A DNA stretch of 64,000 bases from G965197715 sp965247615 (GCA_965247615.1 OZ252022.1:2294001-2358000), one strand, 5' to 3'. Positions 8,864 through 17,098 are shown, counted from the stretch's first letter. Notes: a model not told the origin generated them from the sequence alone. Translations and numbers: made by a program.

Positions 8864-9946
8864 TCAGGCAGCCTGGGCTTGCAGGGCCGCCTCTGAAGGT
8901 CTGGTCGGCGCCTTGGCGATGCGTACCAGGTTGGAGGCCGTGGCCACCAGGTAGCCTTGCAGGCCCCTGCGCTCCACTCCCCGGGAGCGCGTCCGTCGGA
9001 ACCCACCCACCGTCTGCATCCAGCCGAAGGTCTCCTCGACCCGCTTGCGCACCCTCTGGCTGAGCGCAGAGCCGCGATGGCGGGGCGTGCGCTCGCCGGT
9101 TGCGATGGAGCGCCCCCCGTCTGCTGCGCCACGTGGGGGGAGACCCGGCGGGCGCGCACAGCCCCCATGCAACCCCTCGTGCCGTAGCCCTTGTCTGCGC
9201 CGAGGGTCTTCGGGTGGAACCCCCGTTCCTTGGCCTCCCTCAGGAAAGCGGGCACCACGTCCCGCTCCGCCGATCCCGTGGCCTCAGTGACCTGGAAATC
9301 GGCCAAGATGCCATGACGGTTCTCCATTAGGGCGTGGGCCAGGAACACCAGCTTGGCCTCCTTCGCCGTGCCCTTGCGGAGCAGGCTGGCCGCGCCGCGC
9401 CCCATGAAAATCCACCCAGGGGTTGCCCCGGTCGCCGTCGTCCGGTGGCGGATCGGCGTCTCGTGGCTTGAAGCCCTTGAGGCCCGCAGCCGTCTCGAGC
9501 AGCGTGCCGTCCACTGTGAGGTGCTCGTTGCAGAGCAGGCGCCGCTCATTGGCCGAGACCACAACCTCATCGAAGAGCTGCTGGCCCACCCGGTGCTCCA
9601 ACAGCCACTGGCGGTTCTTGGTGAACACCGTGGGGTCGAAGCTGCGCTCCATGAGACTCATGCCGAAGAATCAGCGGAACAGGAGGTTGTCCTCCAGTTG
9701 CTCGCAGAATACTCGCTCGCTGCGGACCGAGGAGAGGGCGATGAGCAGCGCGGCCTTAAGAACGCGCTCCGGAGGGATGGAGGGCCGGACTGTCTCGGTG
9801 TACATCTGGTCGAACTCCCCCGTCAGGCGCTCCAAGGCTTGGTCGGCCAGGACCTTGACCGTTCGCAACGGATGGTCCGGCAGAACCCGACCTTCCAGGT
9901 CCACAAAGGCCAGCATCGTCACTTGGGGCTCTTGTCGTCCGCGCAT
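8864..9946 (-). pseudogene. IS5-family transposase, disrupted
   Basis: Reading right to left: DHPLRTVKVLADQALERL and SSVRSERVFCEQLEDNLLFR, then an in-frame TGA where the family has Trp, then GMSLMERSFDPTVFTKNRQWLL and EHLTVDGTLLETAAGLKGF (the first DDE Asp). A frameshift near 9390 leads to KEAKLVFLAHALMENRHGI and TLGADKGYGTRGCM (second Asp). A further frameshift near 9120 leads to RVRKRVEETFGWMQTVGG (Glu) and a normal C-terminus. One stop and two frameshifts mean it cannot be functional. The order of blocks matches IS5-group DDE transposases. I could not identify terminal inverted repeats. Confidence 0.85.
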
Positions 9947-10159
9947 GGAGGCTACCGAGCAGGTCGGGGTTCCTCTATCCTACGCAACGGTGTTACAACA
10001 GCATTACGCCGCAGGGTTTCCCACCGGCCTGCTAGGGGGCCGCCGGTGAAGAGATGGCGGCACAATGAAGAACGCCCTTATGACGGATCTGCGCCCACAG
10101 ACTTCGAGTTTTACTGGGTGTCGTTCGATGAGATCCCTCTTTTGGCAGTGGGTCAGGGC

Positions 10160-10471
10160 AGACACGTGCAGGAGCTGCGCCAACGGATCGGAGTTCACAG
10201 CCTGGGCTGTTCGGGAGTGGCTAGGGGAGGGTGGGAGTACATCGAGCCTGGCTCACCCGTGGGAGAACAGCTAAATCGAGAGCTTCAACGGCAAGCTGAG
10301 AGAAAAGTTGCTGGACAGGGAACTCTTCCACACCCTCAGAAGGCGCAGGTGCTGACGGAACAGCACAGACAGACCTACAACCACATCAGGCCCCATAGCT
10401 CACTGGGCTACAGGCCACCGGCACCGGTGGTCGTCCCGCCTGCCGAACCTGTCCTTGCAGGACCAACATAG
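10160..10471 (+). pseudogene. IS3-family transposase (OrfB) C-terminal remnant
   Basis: Three frames must be joined to read the protein: GSEFTAWAVREWL (the rve integrase-core Asn/Glu strand), then YIEPGSP with WEN and a TAA where Tyr is expected, then IESFNGKLREKLLDRELFHTL, and finally KAQVLTEQHRQTYNHIRPHSSLGYRPPAP. The last block is the hallmark C-terminus of IS3 OrfB. The N-terminal half and OrfA are missing. Confidence 0.85.
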
Positions 10472-10930
10472 CAGGTGGTACAAAGATAGGGCCAGGTCAC
10501 AAAGTCCAAGGGTGTCTCTTTGTACCCATAACGAAATTGCAAGCTCAGAGACGGTACCGTGTAGAGTCCCCTCAGGCCAACTCACGAAGACTCGAACCCG
10601 CTAACGAGACCGTCTGGCGCTAGCTCGTTGGTCTGGTGCGCCGCACCAAATTGGGGGGATGCGACCGTCTCAGCTGGCTGCCTCCAAGTCTACGGCCCAC
10701 GAGTACCGCAGTTTTTGGTGTCGATTGAGTAATAGGTATGGAGCGCCTCACCATGAGCGGCGCCGGGGGACCCCGCTGCGCCGCCCCTGGATTCACGCCT
10801 TCGCGGGAATGACGGTGGGGGGGTACGGGGATGGGGTAGCTGTTGGGGCCACGTCCTGTCCATACTTGCTTTTGAAGAGCACACTAGCGTCACGGCCAGC
10901 CGCCGCAGAAGAGTAGAGAGGGGATGGACA
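10472..10930. other. Intergenic stretch with IS debris and one repeat unit
   Basis: No supported gene. It holds a 10-bp inverted repeat, GGTACAAAGA (10477-10486) and TCTTTGTACC (10517-10526), just after the IS3 remnant; this may be the element's end or a hairpin. A 31-nt interspersed repeat lies at 10785-10815. Confidence 0.5.
10785..10815 (+). repeat. 31-nt hairpin repeat, copy 1
   Basis: Contains CGCCTTCGCGGGAATGACGG. It matches 43546-43576 at 29 of 31 positions, and a worn copy lies at 20154-20184. The family core TTCCCGC-TTTC-GCGGGAA can fold into a short hairpin, like a REP element. Confidence 0.65.
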
Positions 10931-11911
10931 ATGGAATACCGCAAGTTTGGGACGACGGACCTGGCGTTTTCGCCCCTGGGCCTGGGCTGCATGCGCATGT
11001 CCGGCCCCCACGGGGGCGTCGACGATGACGAGTCCATGGCCACGATTCACATGGCCATTGACCTGGGCATCAACTTCCTCGATACCTCAGCGAGCTACGG
11101 CAACGGTCACAACCACGACCTCATCGCCAGGGCCCTGAAGGGCCGCCGGGAGCGTGTGATTGTCCACTCGAAGACCGGCAGCCCCCGGACGCCCGACCCG
11201 AGCGGGATCCGAGGCGGAGGATCCCCGGAGTACCTCGCGCGGGTGTGCGAGGAGAGCCTGCGGCGCCTGGACGTCGAGTGCCTGGACGTATTCTGCCTGT
11301 CCCGGGTGGACCCCAAGGTCCCAATCGAGGAGTCTGTGGGGGCTATGGCGCGACTGGTGGAGCAGGGCAAGGCCCGTTTCATCGCGCTGTCCGAGGCCGG
11401 CGCCGCGTCGATCCGGCGCGCCAACGGGGTGCATCCGATAGCTTCATTGCAGATGGAGTACTCGCTGTGGACACGGGACGCGGAAGGCGGGAACCTCCAG
11501 GCGTGCCGGGAGTTTGGGATGGGCTTCATGGCCTATTCCGCGCTGGGACGGGGGTTTCTGGCCGGGCTGTTCCGCGATCCGGGCGAGATCCCGGAGGACC
11601 GGAGGGACACGCCGCGCCTGCAGCCGGGGAACTTTGAGCACAACCTCAAGCTCCTGGCTAATATCGAAGCCCTGGCGAGGGAGAAGTCCGCAACGCCGGC
11701 CCAGATTGCGCTGGCATGGCTGATGGCCCAGGGCGCGGACGTTGTCCCGATACCCGGGGCGAAGTCGCGCAAGCACCTGGAGGAGAACGTCAAGGCCATC
11801 GACCTGAAGCTGACGGACGACGACCTCGCGGCGCTTGACGCGATGGTGGCCGGCGACGCCGTGGCGGGCCCCAGGCTGTCCACGGAGCAGCAGGCCAGGG
11901 TCAACCTCTGA
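10931..11911 (+). CDS. Aldo/keto reductase family protein
   Basis: A 326-aa (beta/alpha)8 NADPH-type reductase. The N-terminus FGTTDLAFSPLGLGCMRM is typical. Of the catalytic tetrad, Asp51 and Tyr56 (FLDTSASYG) and Lys81 (VHSKTG) are present. The usual His of the LHRPD block is replaced by Ser124 in DVFCLSRVD, which should weaken carbonyl reduction. AWLMAQGADVVPIPGAKSRK is the cofactor-binding C-terminal loop. It is a single gene between transposase remnants and a short intergenic region, with the start after GAGAGGGG. Its function could differ from that of ordinary AKRs. Confidence 0.88.
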   Translation: MEYRKFGTTDLAFSPLGLGCMRMSGPHGGVDDDESMATIHMAIDLGINFLDTSASYGNGHNHDLIARALKGRRERVIVHSKTGSPRTPDPSGIRGGGSPEYLARVCEESLRRLDVECLDVFCLSRVDPKVPIEESVGAMARLVEQGKARFIALSEAGAASIRRANGVHPIASLQMEYSLWTRDAEGGNLQACREFGMGFMAYSALGRGFLAGLFRDPGEIPEDRRDTPRLQPGNFEHNLKLLANIEALAREKSATPAQIALAWLMAQGADVVPIPGAKSRKHLEENVKAIDLKLTDDDLAALDAMVAGDAVAGPRLSTEQQARVNL

Positions 11912-12172
11912 TCCGGGACCCCGATTGACGGACCGCGCGTTCCCCGGTAGTGTCCAAATTTCACTTGAGGCGATACAGGGCGGGGTGACAGCTGACCCGC
12001 ACAAAGAGCTCTGTATCGCCTCCTGGATTGCAGACTCGATGCTTGGGGAGGAAGGTTCCGCCCCAACTAACCCCTAGTGCACCGTTCACGCATTGCGGCC
12101 TAAACGGCTCCAGAAGGTTCCCGCGACGTACCGCGTCCCGGATACGCCGGATGGTGATTCCTTCACGCATGC

Positions 12173-12460
12173 TCATTGAGACTCTCTTTGTTCTTGCACG
12201 ATGGCAGCCCTCACAGCCGCACGTGGTGAGTCCACCCGTCGCTGGTGCAGTACAGCCACGTAACTGCGCTTCTCTGAGTTGTCTACGGCGTGAGGCCAAG
12301 CGTAGCAGCGCGTAGCGATCGGATACCTCTGTAAGTCAAAGACCTCCACAGTACCGTCCCATACGGTCTGCCCCTGAAGGGTCTCGGTAACCGGCACGGA
12401 CTCAACCCAAGTGCAGTCACAACGGTGTAGGTCACAGATGACCTGGCGAAGCGGGCTCAC
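12173..12460 (-). CDS. Small conserved-looking protein of unknown function
   Basis: Encodes about 95 aa. I do not recognise a named family, but the sequence looks like a real protein: VICDLHRCDCTWVESVPVTE, QTVWDGTVEVFDL, CYAWPH and AVRAAIVQEQRE are regular alpha/beta patterns without low complexity. The start could be GTG at 12460 (AGGG eight bases upstream) or TTG one codon earlier. It is transcribed divergently from the gene at 12566, and their starts are about 105 bp apart. Acidic and cytosolic; function unknown. Confidence 0.6.
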   Translation of the reverse strand: MSPLRQVICDLHRCDCTWVESVPVTETLQGQTVWDGTVEVFDLQRYPIATRCYAWPHAVDNSEKRSYVAVLHQRRVDSPRAAVRAAIVQEQRESQ

Positions 12461-12513
12461 CAACCTTTCCCTTTCACAGAAGGCCGCTGTGGCATTTCAC
12501 AGTAATGTGGGGG

Positions 12514-12542
12514 TTGACAGTTGGTTGTGATCGATATATAGT
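12514..12542 (+). promoter_or_regulatory. Strong predicted promoter of the coiled-coil gene
   Basis: Perfect TTGACA (12514-12519), 17-nt spacer, TATAGT (12537-12542). The start would fall near 12549, directly before AGGAGG at 12553. The spacer holds an 18-nt string that recurs with one mismatch at 50278-50295. Confidence 0.75.
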
Positions 12543-12565
12543 ACGCGGTGCAAGGAGGTCGACGG

Positions 12566-12976
12566 ATGGTACAGTTAGAAATGCGCCCCATCCAGAGTGA
12601 CATCGAAGACCGACTCAAGCAACTCAAGCGTCGATTAGAGCGCCTCCACGCTCAGCGCGATGCTCTTCTCGCCGAGATTCACGGCACCGAACGGCAGGTC
12701 GCTGTGTGGCAAGAGGCGTGGAAGCTTGAGATACCGGAAGATGAGCGTCTCCATGCCAGTGTGCCCCAAGCCGATTCTGACATCATCCGGATGTCCCTGT
12801 CTGATGCCATAGACCATCTAAGGCGTCAGAACCCCGGCATCACCAAGGAATTGTCCAGAATTCATCTGGAAGCGACCGGATACGATTTCAAGGGCAAGAA
12901 ACCTGGCCCCGCCGTTCATTTCGCGTGGGTGAATGTGAATAGGCGCAAAGGGAGCAACGGGACAGAACCGGGCTAA
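12566..12976 (+). CDS. Small coiled-coil protein of unknown function
   Basis: 136 aa. The ATG at 12566 is chosen because AGGAGG lies about eight bases upstream; an upstream in-frame start precedes that site. Residues 8-45 form a heptad-rich helix (DIEDRLKQLKRRLERLHAQRD and onward) that should be a coiled coil. The second half, IIRMSLSDAIDHLRRQNPGI followed by LSRIHLEATGYDFKGKKPGP, looks like a small helical, possibly winged-helix module, followed by a basic tail. This could be a DNA-binding dimer, but that is inference. It has the best promoter in the window and a divergent small partner gene. A weak hairpin (GGGC/GCCC) overlaps the stop. Confidence 0.75.
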   Translation: MVQLEMRPIQSDIEDRLKQLKRRLERLHAQRDALLAEIHGTERQVAVWQEAWKLEIPEDERLHASVPQADSDIIRMSLSDAIDHLRRQNPGITKELSRIHLEATGYDFKGKKPGPAVHFAWVNVNRRKGSNGTEPG

Positions 12977-13228
12977 AAGCCCTGTAACATAAAACCATCG
13001 ACGGTGTGGGTTCATGCGCCTAAACAGACCCCACACCGCCGATTCATGGAGGATACCCCTTGAGGGACATCCTACGTCATTATCCTCGTATTCGAGGCCC
13101 ACCGTCAAGGGCCCAATGGTCAGGCTTGGGCGCGAGACGGTTGTCCAGGCCGGCCTTTACACCTTGGCTCGCGGGGTCCGACCCCCCCCCCCGGCGCTCC
13201 ACTTGACCACTTTCGCGGAGGCACTAGC

Positions 13229-13482
13229 ATAAACGCATTGAAGCCCTATAAGCAAGAAGCGGTCATAAGCGCCCTAGTAGAAGGCTCCTCCATCCGATCA
13301 ACTGAACGCATGACAGGTGTCAACCGCGACACCATCATGCGCTTCTCCGTCAGGGTTGGCGGGACCTGTGGTGAAATCCTCGACGCGATGGCGAATGGCC
13401 TGCGGTGTCAGCGAATCGAGGTCGATGAGCTGTGGTGCTACGTCGGTAAGAAACGGCGCCACATTAAGCCAACAGACAACTC
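13229..13482 (+). pseudogene. IS1-family transposase N-terminal fragment
   Basis: Reads KPYKQEAVISALVEGSSIRS, ERMTGVNRDTIMRF, then RIEVDELWCYVGKKRRHIK. This is the helix-turn-helix and first DDE Asp of IS1-type transposases. Similarity stops near 13482 and the remaining catalytic half is absent. The natural start position carries ATA rather than ATG. The fragment lies just upstream of an amidohydrolase gene and may supply its promoter. Confidence 0.75.
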
Positions 13483-13583
13483 ACGGGCGCTTTCTCCGTG
13501 GCCGTCAGGCTGGTACAATGCGGAAAAGGGCCCAACGGCAGGGCGAAATCGTTGCAATGCGGCAGGTTGAAGGAGGTGGAGAC

Positions 13584-14699
13584 ATGGCTGGTGTGCTAGA
13601 TGCGGATACTCACATAGCCGAACCGCTCCAGATGTGGGACTACCTGGAGTCCGATTGGCGGCCCCGCCGTCCCGTCATCGTGGAGGTGCCAGAGGACACG
13701 CTGTACGGGGCGTCCGACCACATGTGGCTGATAGACGGGAACATCTTTCCCAAGGCGGCGGGCCGGGGCGGGAACAGGCTGGTTACGCCCACGTCACAGA
13801 AGAACGTGGCGCAGCGGGCAGACGTGAAGTCGCGGGAGCTGACGGACCTGGGCCTGCGCTTCGAGGACATGAAGCTGACAGGTGTTGACGCGCAGGTGGT
13901 CTACCCGACCCTGTTCCTGGCGTTCCTGACCCACGACCCGGCCTACGAGGCTGCCCTCGCCAGGGCCTACAACCGGTTCATGGCCGACGTGTGGGCCAAG
14001 TCGGAGGGCCGGATCCGGTGGGTGGTGGTGCCACCGCTGCGGGACATCGACGCGACGGTCCAGGAGCTCCGGTTTGGCCGCGAGCACGGGGCGTGCGGCA
14101 TCTTCTTCCGGGGCATAGAGGACGACCGGACGTTGGACGACCCGTACTTCTTCCCGGTCTACGAGGAGGCGCAGTCGCTGGACTTGGCCATCGCGGTCCA
14201 CCAGGGGCAGGGGGCGCCGGCACTGAACAACCTGGTGGACATCACTCGAAGCCACACGTTCACCCACGGGCGGCTGCCGCCCCTGGTGGCGTTCCGCAAC
14301 CTTGTCGCCAACAAGATCCCCGAGCAGTTCCCGGACCTGCGGTTCGGGTTCATCGAGACCGGTGCGTCATGGATCCCCTTCGTGCTGTACCAGCTATCGG
14401 GGACGACGCGGGTGGACTCGGGGTTCTGGGGCCCGCGGCTGTTCGAGGAGTACAACATCTGGGTCTCCTACGAGACGGGCGAGGACCTGCCGTACCTGAT
14501 GAACTACATTGGTGAAGACCATATTGTGGTGGGGACCGACTACGGACACCACGCGCCGGGAACGACGGACCGCCTGCAGTCGGACCCATCGGCGCAGATC
14601 AACATGGTGCCGACGCTGCGGTCCCGCACGGAACACACGGAGCGCACCATCGACAAGCTGCTCATCGACAATCCGAAGGCGCTGTACGGCGTGTCGTAG
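13584..14699 (+). CDS. Amidohydrolase-2 family hydrolase, second copy
   Basis: 371 aa, start at the ATG after AGGAGG (13571). DADTHIAEP at the N-terminus is the metal-binding strand. AIAVHQGQG and RFGFIETGASWIPFVL mid-protein, and VGTDYGHHAP near the C-terminus, carry the barrel His and Asp residues. It is related in fold to the protein at 2092-3195 but clearly diverged. A plausible extended -10 (TGG-TACAAT at 13511-13519) lies inside the IS1 remnant. It ends at a bidirectional hairpin terminator (14759-14786). Homologues include decarboxylases and hydrolases of aromatic or lactone substrates; the substrate here is unknown. Confidence 0.88.
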   Translation: MAGVLDADTHIAEPLQMWDYLESDWRPRRPVIVEVPEDTLYGASDHMWLIDGNIFPKAAGRGGNRLVTPTSQKNVAQRADVKSRELTDLGLRFEDMKLTGVDAQVVYPTLFLAFLTHDPAYEAALARAYNRFMADVWAKSEGRIRWVVVPPLRDIDATVQELRFGREHGACGIFFRGIEDDRTLDDPYFFPVYEEAQSLDLAIAVHQGQGAPALNNLVDITRSHTFTHGRLPPLVAFRNLVANKIPEQFPDLRFGFIETGASWIPFVLYQLSGTTRVDSGFWGPRLFEEYNIWVSYETGEDLPYLMNYIGEDHIVVGTDYGHHAPGTTDRLQSDPSAQINMVPTLRSRTEHTERTIDKLLIDNPKALYGVS

Positions 14700-14758
14700 G
14701 GGCGGGCGGGGTGGGTGGAGCGACCGCTCCGCCGGCGTCTCAACCCGCGCAACCGATA

Positions 14759-14786
14759 GGCTCCCCTCCTTTGCCGGAGGGGAGCC
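14759..14786. terminator. Bidirectional terminator hairpin
   Basis: GGCTCCCCTCC pairs with GGAGGGGAGCC around a 6-nt loop, followed by GTTTAT. It sits between the convergent amidohydrolase and SDR genes. Confidence 0.75.
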
Positions 14787-14801
14787 GTTTATATGCGGGC
14801 G

Positions 14802-15536
14802 CTATTGGCGGATGACGAGCTTGTCGTCCTCTAGGTCCAGGAGGTGGCCGGACATCTCCATAGACGCCTGGCCCGCCAGTGTAAAGCGCGGCCCGGCAAA
14901 CTCGGGGCTGGCCAGGCGGCCCCGCGCCTCCTCCGGCGCGTCCTCCGTGGCGATGGTGGCGCCGGGGGAGATGATGACGACGCAGATGTTGGCGTCGCGG
15001 ACCTCCTCTGCGTGGAACTTGGTGAAGGTGACCAGGGAATCCTTGGCGGTGGCGTAGGCCAGAGCTCCCGCCGGCGTCACGCCGCCTCCGCCGTGGAGAT
15101 TGACGATGTGCCCGCCGCCGCTCTCCATGTAGGGGACGGCGTGCTTGGAGGCCAGAAAGGTGCCCCTGAGCGCAACGCCCATGACCGTGTCCCAGAAGAA
15201 GGTCAGGTCCATGTCCTGGACCTTGGGCCACCTGGGATTGCTGCCCCAGGCGAAGTGGGGGACGATGGCGGCGTCGTTGATGAGGACGTCGATGCCGCCG
15301 AAGCGTTCGGCGGCGGCGGCCATGAGGGCGCGCACGGAGTCTTCGTCGCGAACGTCGGTGAGCACACCGAGGGCGTCGGCGCCCAGCTCTCCGATCTCGG
15401 CCACGGTCTGCTGCATGCGCGCTTCGTCGACGTCGGCGACGGTGACGCGGGCGCCCTCCCGGGCGAAGGAGTGGGCTATGTAGCGTCCGATCCCCTTGGC
15501 GGCGCCGGTGACGATGACGGACTTGTCCTTGAGCAT
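14802..15536 (-). CDS. Short-chain dehydrogenase/reductase with altered active site
   Basis: 244-aa classical-SDR fold. TGAAKGIG (residues 10-17) is the nucleotide loop, DVDE follows the second strand, and Tyr161-x3-Lys165 (YATAK) is the catalytic pair. Two hallmark positions differ. The residue 13 before the Tyr, normally the catalytic Ser, is His148 in NLHGGGG. The NNAG motif reads NDAA. The C-terminus carries SMEMSGHLLDLEDDK. With no Ser the enzyme may be slow, specialised or non-catalytic. It is monocistronic; a promoter is proposed at 15567-15595. Confidence 0.88.
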   Translation of the reverse strand: MLKDKSVIVTGAAKGIGRYIAHSFAREGARVTVADVDEARMQQTVAEIGELGADALGVLTDVRDEDSVRALMAAAAERFGGIDVLINDAAIVPHFAWGSNPRWPKVQDMDLTFFWDTVMGVALRGTFLASKHAVPYMESGGGHIVNLHGGGGVTPAGALAYATAKDSLVTFTKFHAEEVRDANICVVIISPGATIATEDAPEEARGRLASPEFAGPRFTLAGQASMEMSGHLLDLEDDKLVIRQ

Positions 15537-15566
15537 ATTCAGCCTCGATGGTCAGGTTTGAGGGTG

Positions 15567-15595
15567 ATGCTAGCCAGTCCAGGGTGAGCCGTCAA
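15567..15595 (-). promoter_or_regulatory. Predicted promoter of the SDR gene
   Basis: TTGACG (plus 15590-15595), 17-nt spacer, TAGCAT (15567-15572); the leader is about 25 nt. Confidence 0.5.
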
Positions 15596-15635
15596 GGAGA
15601 CCAAGCAGCCGACCGGTCAGGACGGCGGGGCCGCG

Positions 15636-16247
15636 CTAGCCTCTGAAGCTGTGGTCGGCAATGCCGAAGAGGGACCAACCCGGGCGGCTGAGGTCGTCCG
15701 CGGCGAGGTTGGACACGAGGCCTTCGCCGGGCCGCGTGGCCATGGCCAGGCGGATGGCCCACAGGGAGAGGGCCTGGACGCGCTCCATCCGGGCCATCTC
15801 ATCGAGGCTGAAGTAGCCGGCGCCGAGGGTCTCATCGCCGTCGAAGCGGGGCTCCCCGGAGAGGGACTCGAGGCGGAAGACCATGTAGATATTTGCGTTG
15901 GGCCGCTCCGGGTTGACGCCCGCGGCGTGCCTGAACCCGACGACGTCAGTGACGCGCGCGACGATCCCGGCTTCTTCCAGCACCTCCCGTTCGACGGCGG
16001 CGTGGATGGCTTCGTCAGCCTCGACGTAGCCTCCGGGGATCTGCCAGGAGCCCCTGCCGGGGTTGATGCCCCGTTGGATGAGCAGCGCCCGTTCGCCGCG
16101 CATCACGACGGCGCCGCAGCCGATGGACGAGTCGCCGAAGTGGATGAACCCGCAACCCTCGGCCGGACACGCGGGGCGCTCGCGGCCACCTTCCAGCTTC
16201 GCGGTCAGACCGGTGGCGCACCTTGGACAGTAGCGTATGGTGGTCAT
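15636..16247 (-). CDS. NUDIX hydrolase with N-terminal zinc ribbon
   Basis: 203 aa. The N-terminal YCPRC and a later CPAEGC form a small zinc ribbon, as in NudC/NADH-pyrophosphatase-like proteins. The NUDIX box is intact: GYVEADE-AIHAAVE-RE-VL-EE-AGI satisfies Gx5Ex7RExxEExG around residues 70-95. Such enzymes hydrolyse nucleoside diphosphate derivatives; the ribbon plus NUDIX layout suggests NAD(H), ADP-ribose or a house-cleaning role. The substrate cannot be read. The start is the ATG at 16247, preceded by GGGGG. The region upstream is repeat-rich. Confidence 0.9.
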   Translation of the reverse strand: MTTIRYCPRCATGLTAKLEGGRERPACPAEGCGFIHFGDSSIGCGAVVMRGERALLIQRGINPGRGSWQIPGGYVEADEAIHAAVEREVLEEAGIVARVTDVVGFRHAAGVNPERPNANIYMVFRLESLSGEPRFDGDETLGAGYFSLDEMARMERVQALSLWAIRLAMATRPGEGLVSNLAADDLSRPGWSLFGIADHSFRG

Positions 16248-16316
16248 TGCTCGGGGACCCCCTGAATGTGTCGTATTCTATCACTCCGCGCAGGGGTGCG
16301 ATGGATGCCCGCTCTA

Positions 16317-16333
16317 GGAGACCTTTGCATAAC
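16317..16333 (+). repeat. 17-nt motif GGAGACCTTTGCATAAC
   Basis: Member of a five-copy motif family (consensus GGAGACCTTTGCGTAAC). Other copies lie at 16948-16964 (minus), 43471-43487, 62099-62115 and 62192-62208. Confidence 0.65.
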
Positions 16334-16352
16334 CGTCATTGCCGCACCTCCC

Positions 16353-16460
16353 CCACCGTCCTCCCCACGCCACCCCCGTCGCGACCCCGCAACCCTCCCC
16401 CTCCGTGGCCGTCGCGCCAGCGACCCGTGCAGGCGGGCATCCAGGGTGGCAGGGGCGCGG
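16353..16460 (+). repeat. 108-bp direct repeat, copy 1
   Basis: Identical to 16799-16906 except for 4 positions, with no gaps. It contains the complement of GGTCGCTGGCGCGACGGCC, which recurs at 20103-20135 on the opposite strand. Confidence 0.85.
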
Positions 16461-16798
16461 CGGGGTCCCCTCATCCCCGCCCCCGCCATCCTCCCGTTGC
16501 CCGAAGCAGCGCATATCCCCTACCATCTATCCAACACACCAAACAGGGGACCCAGGCCAGGGAGGTCGCTATGCCTCAACAAACGCCCACGACGGCCAGT
16601 CAAAGGAGGCCAATCAATCAAAGAATCAACCCCCCCTTTTCCCGCCAAACCCGCTTCAAAAGTCGGAGAAAAAAAGTAAAAGATAACCCAAAGTGGAGGA
16701 TCAACTAAATGGCGCTCTTGCCGACCGAGGCGGCCACGCTCTCCAATGACGTGCTGCGCCTCAGGACACCTGTGCACAACCGCCAGTCCCGCGCCCGC

Positions 16799-16906
16799 CC
16801 ACCGTCCTCCCCACCCCACCCCCGTCGCGACCCCGCAACCCTCCCCCCACGTGGCCGTCGCGCCAGCGACCCGCGCAGGCGGGCATCCAGGGTGGCAGGG
16901 GCGCGG
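16799..16906 (+). repeat. 108-bp direct repeat, copy 2
   Basis: Second copy of the unit at 16353-16460, in the same orientation, with copy starts 446 bp apart. Confidence 0.85.
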
Positions 16907-16947
16907 GAGGCTCCCCCCCTTGCACACCCCGTCTCCCTCAACGGGGA

Positions 16948-16964
16948 GTTACGCAAAGGTCTCC
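16948..16964 (-). repeat. 17-nt motif, inverted copy
   Basis: Exact GGAGACCTTTGCGTAAC on the minus strand. It faces the copy at 16317, so the pair brackets the two 108-bp repeats as inverted ends 648 bp apart. Confidence 0.65.
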
Positions 16965-17026
16965 GAAGGCGGGAATGGCGAGACTGTGATGGAGGGGTTG
17001 GCGGCGGCGGGGCGACGGCCTATCGG

Positions 17027-17055
17027 TTGCCTCCGCCTCTCCCGTGGTCTACACT
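17027..17055 (+). promoter_or_regulatory. Possible promoter of the di-iron-like protein gene
   Basis: TTGCCT (17027-17032), 17-nt spacer, TACACT (17050-17055); moderate match to the promoters seen elsewhere in the window. Confidence 0.4.
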
Positions 17056-17098
17056 CGCCCAAAAGCTACGGCGCCGACAAGAACGAGGAGGGAGGCTG

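Larger units (their letters stand above)
16248..17098. other. Repeat-rich intergenic region
   Basis: No supported gene in 850 bp. It holds two 108-bp direct repeats (16353-16460 and 16799-16906), with a central stretch around 16550-16710 that is visibly poorer in GC, and oppositely oriented copies of a 17-nt motif at the outer ends (16317-16333, 16948-16964). Long open frames crossing it have proline/arginine-rich, non-protein-like translations. Confidence 0.7.

Noticed and set aside
1641..9675. Reassignment of TGA to Trp, suggested by two pseudogenes
   Set aside because: Intact genes here end in TGA, some in overlaps such as moxR/DUF58 and gcvPA/gcvPB where the stop is part of the coupling. 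Both suggestive genes also carry frameshifts.
10570..10645. tRNA-like stretch on the minus strand with GGGTTCGAGTC
   Set aside because: The T-loop-like string has no matching T stem and no acceptor or anticodon stems could be formed around it; more likely IS debris.
13182..13192. Run of eleven C as a phase-variation tract
   Set aside because: It lies in non-coding DNA between a gene end and a transposase remnant and controls no visible reading frame or promoter spacer.
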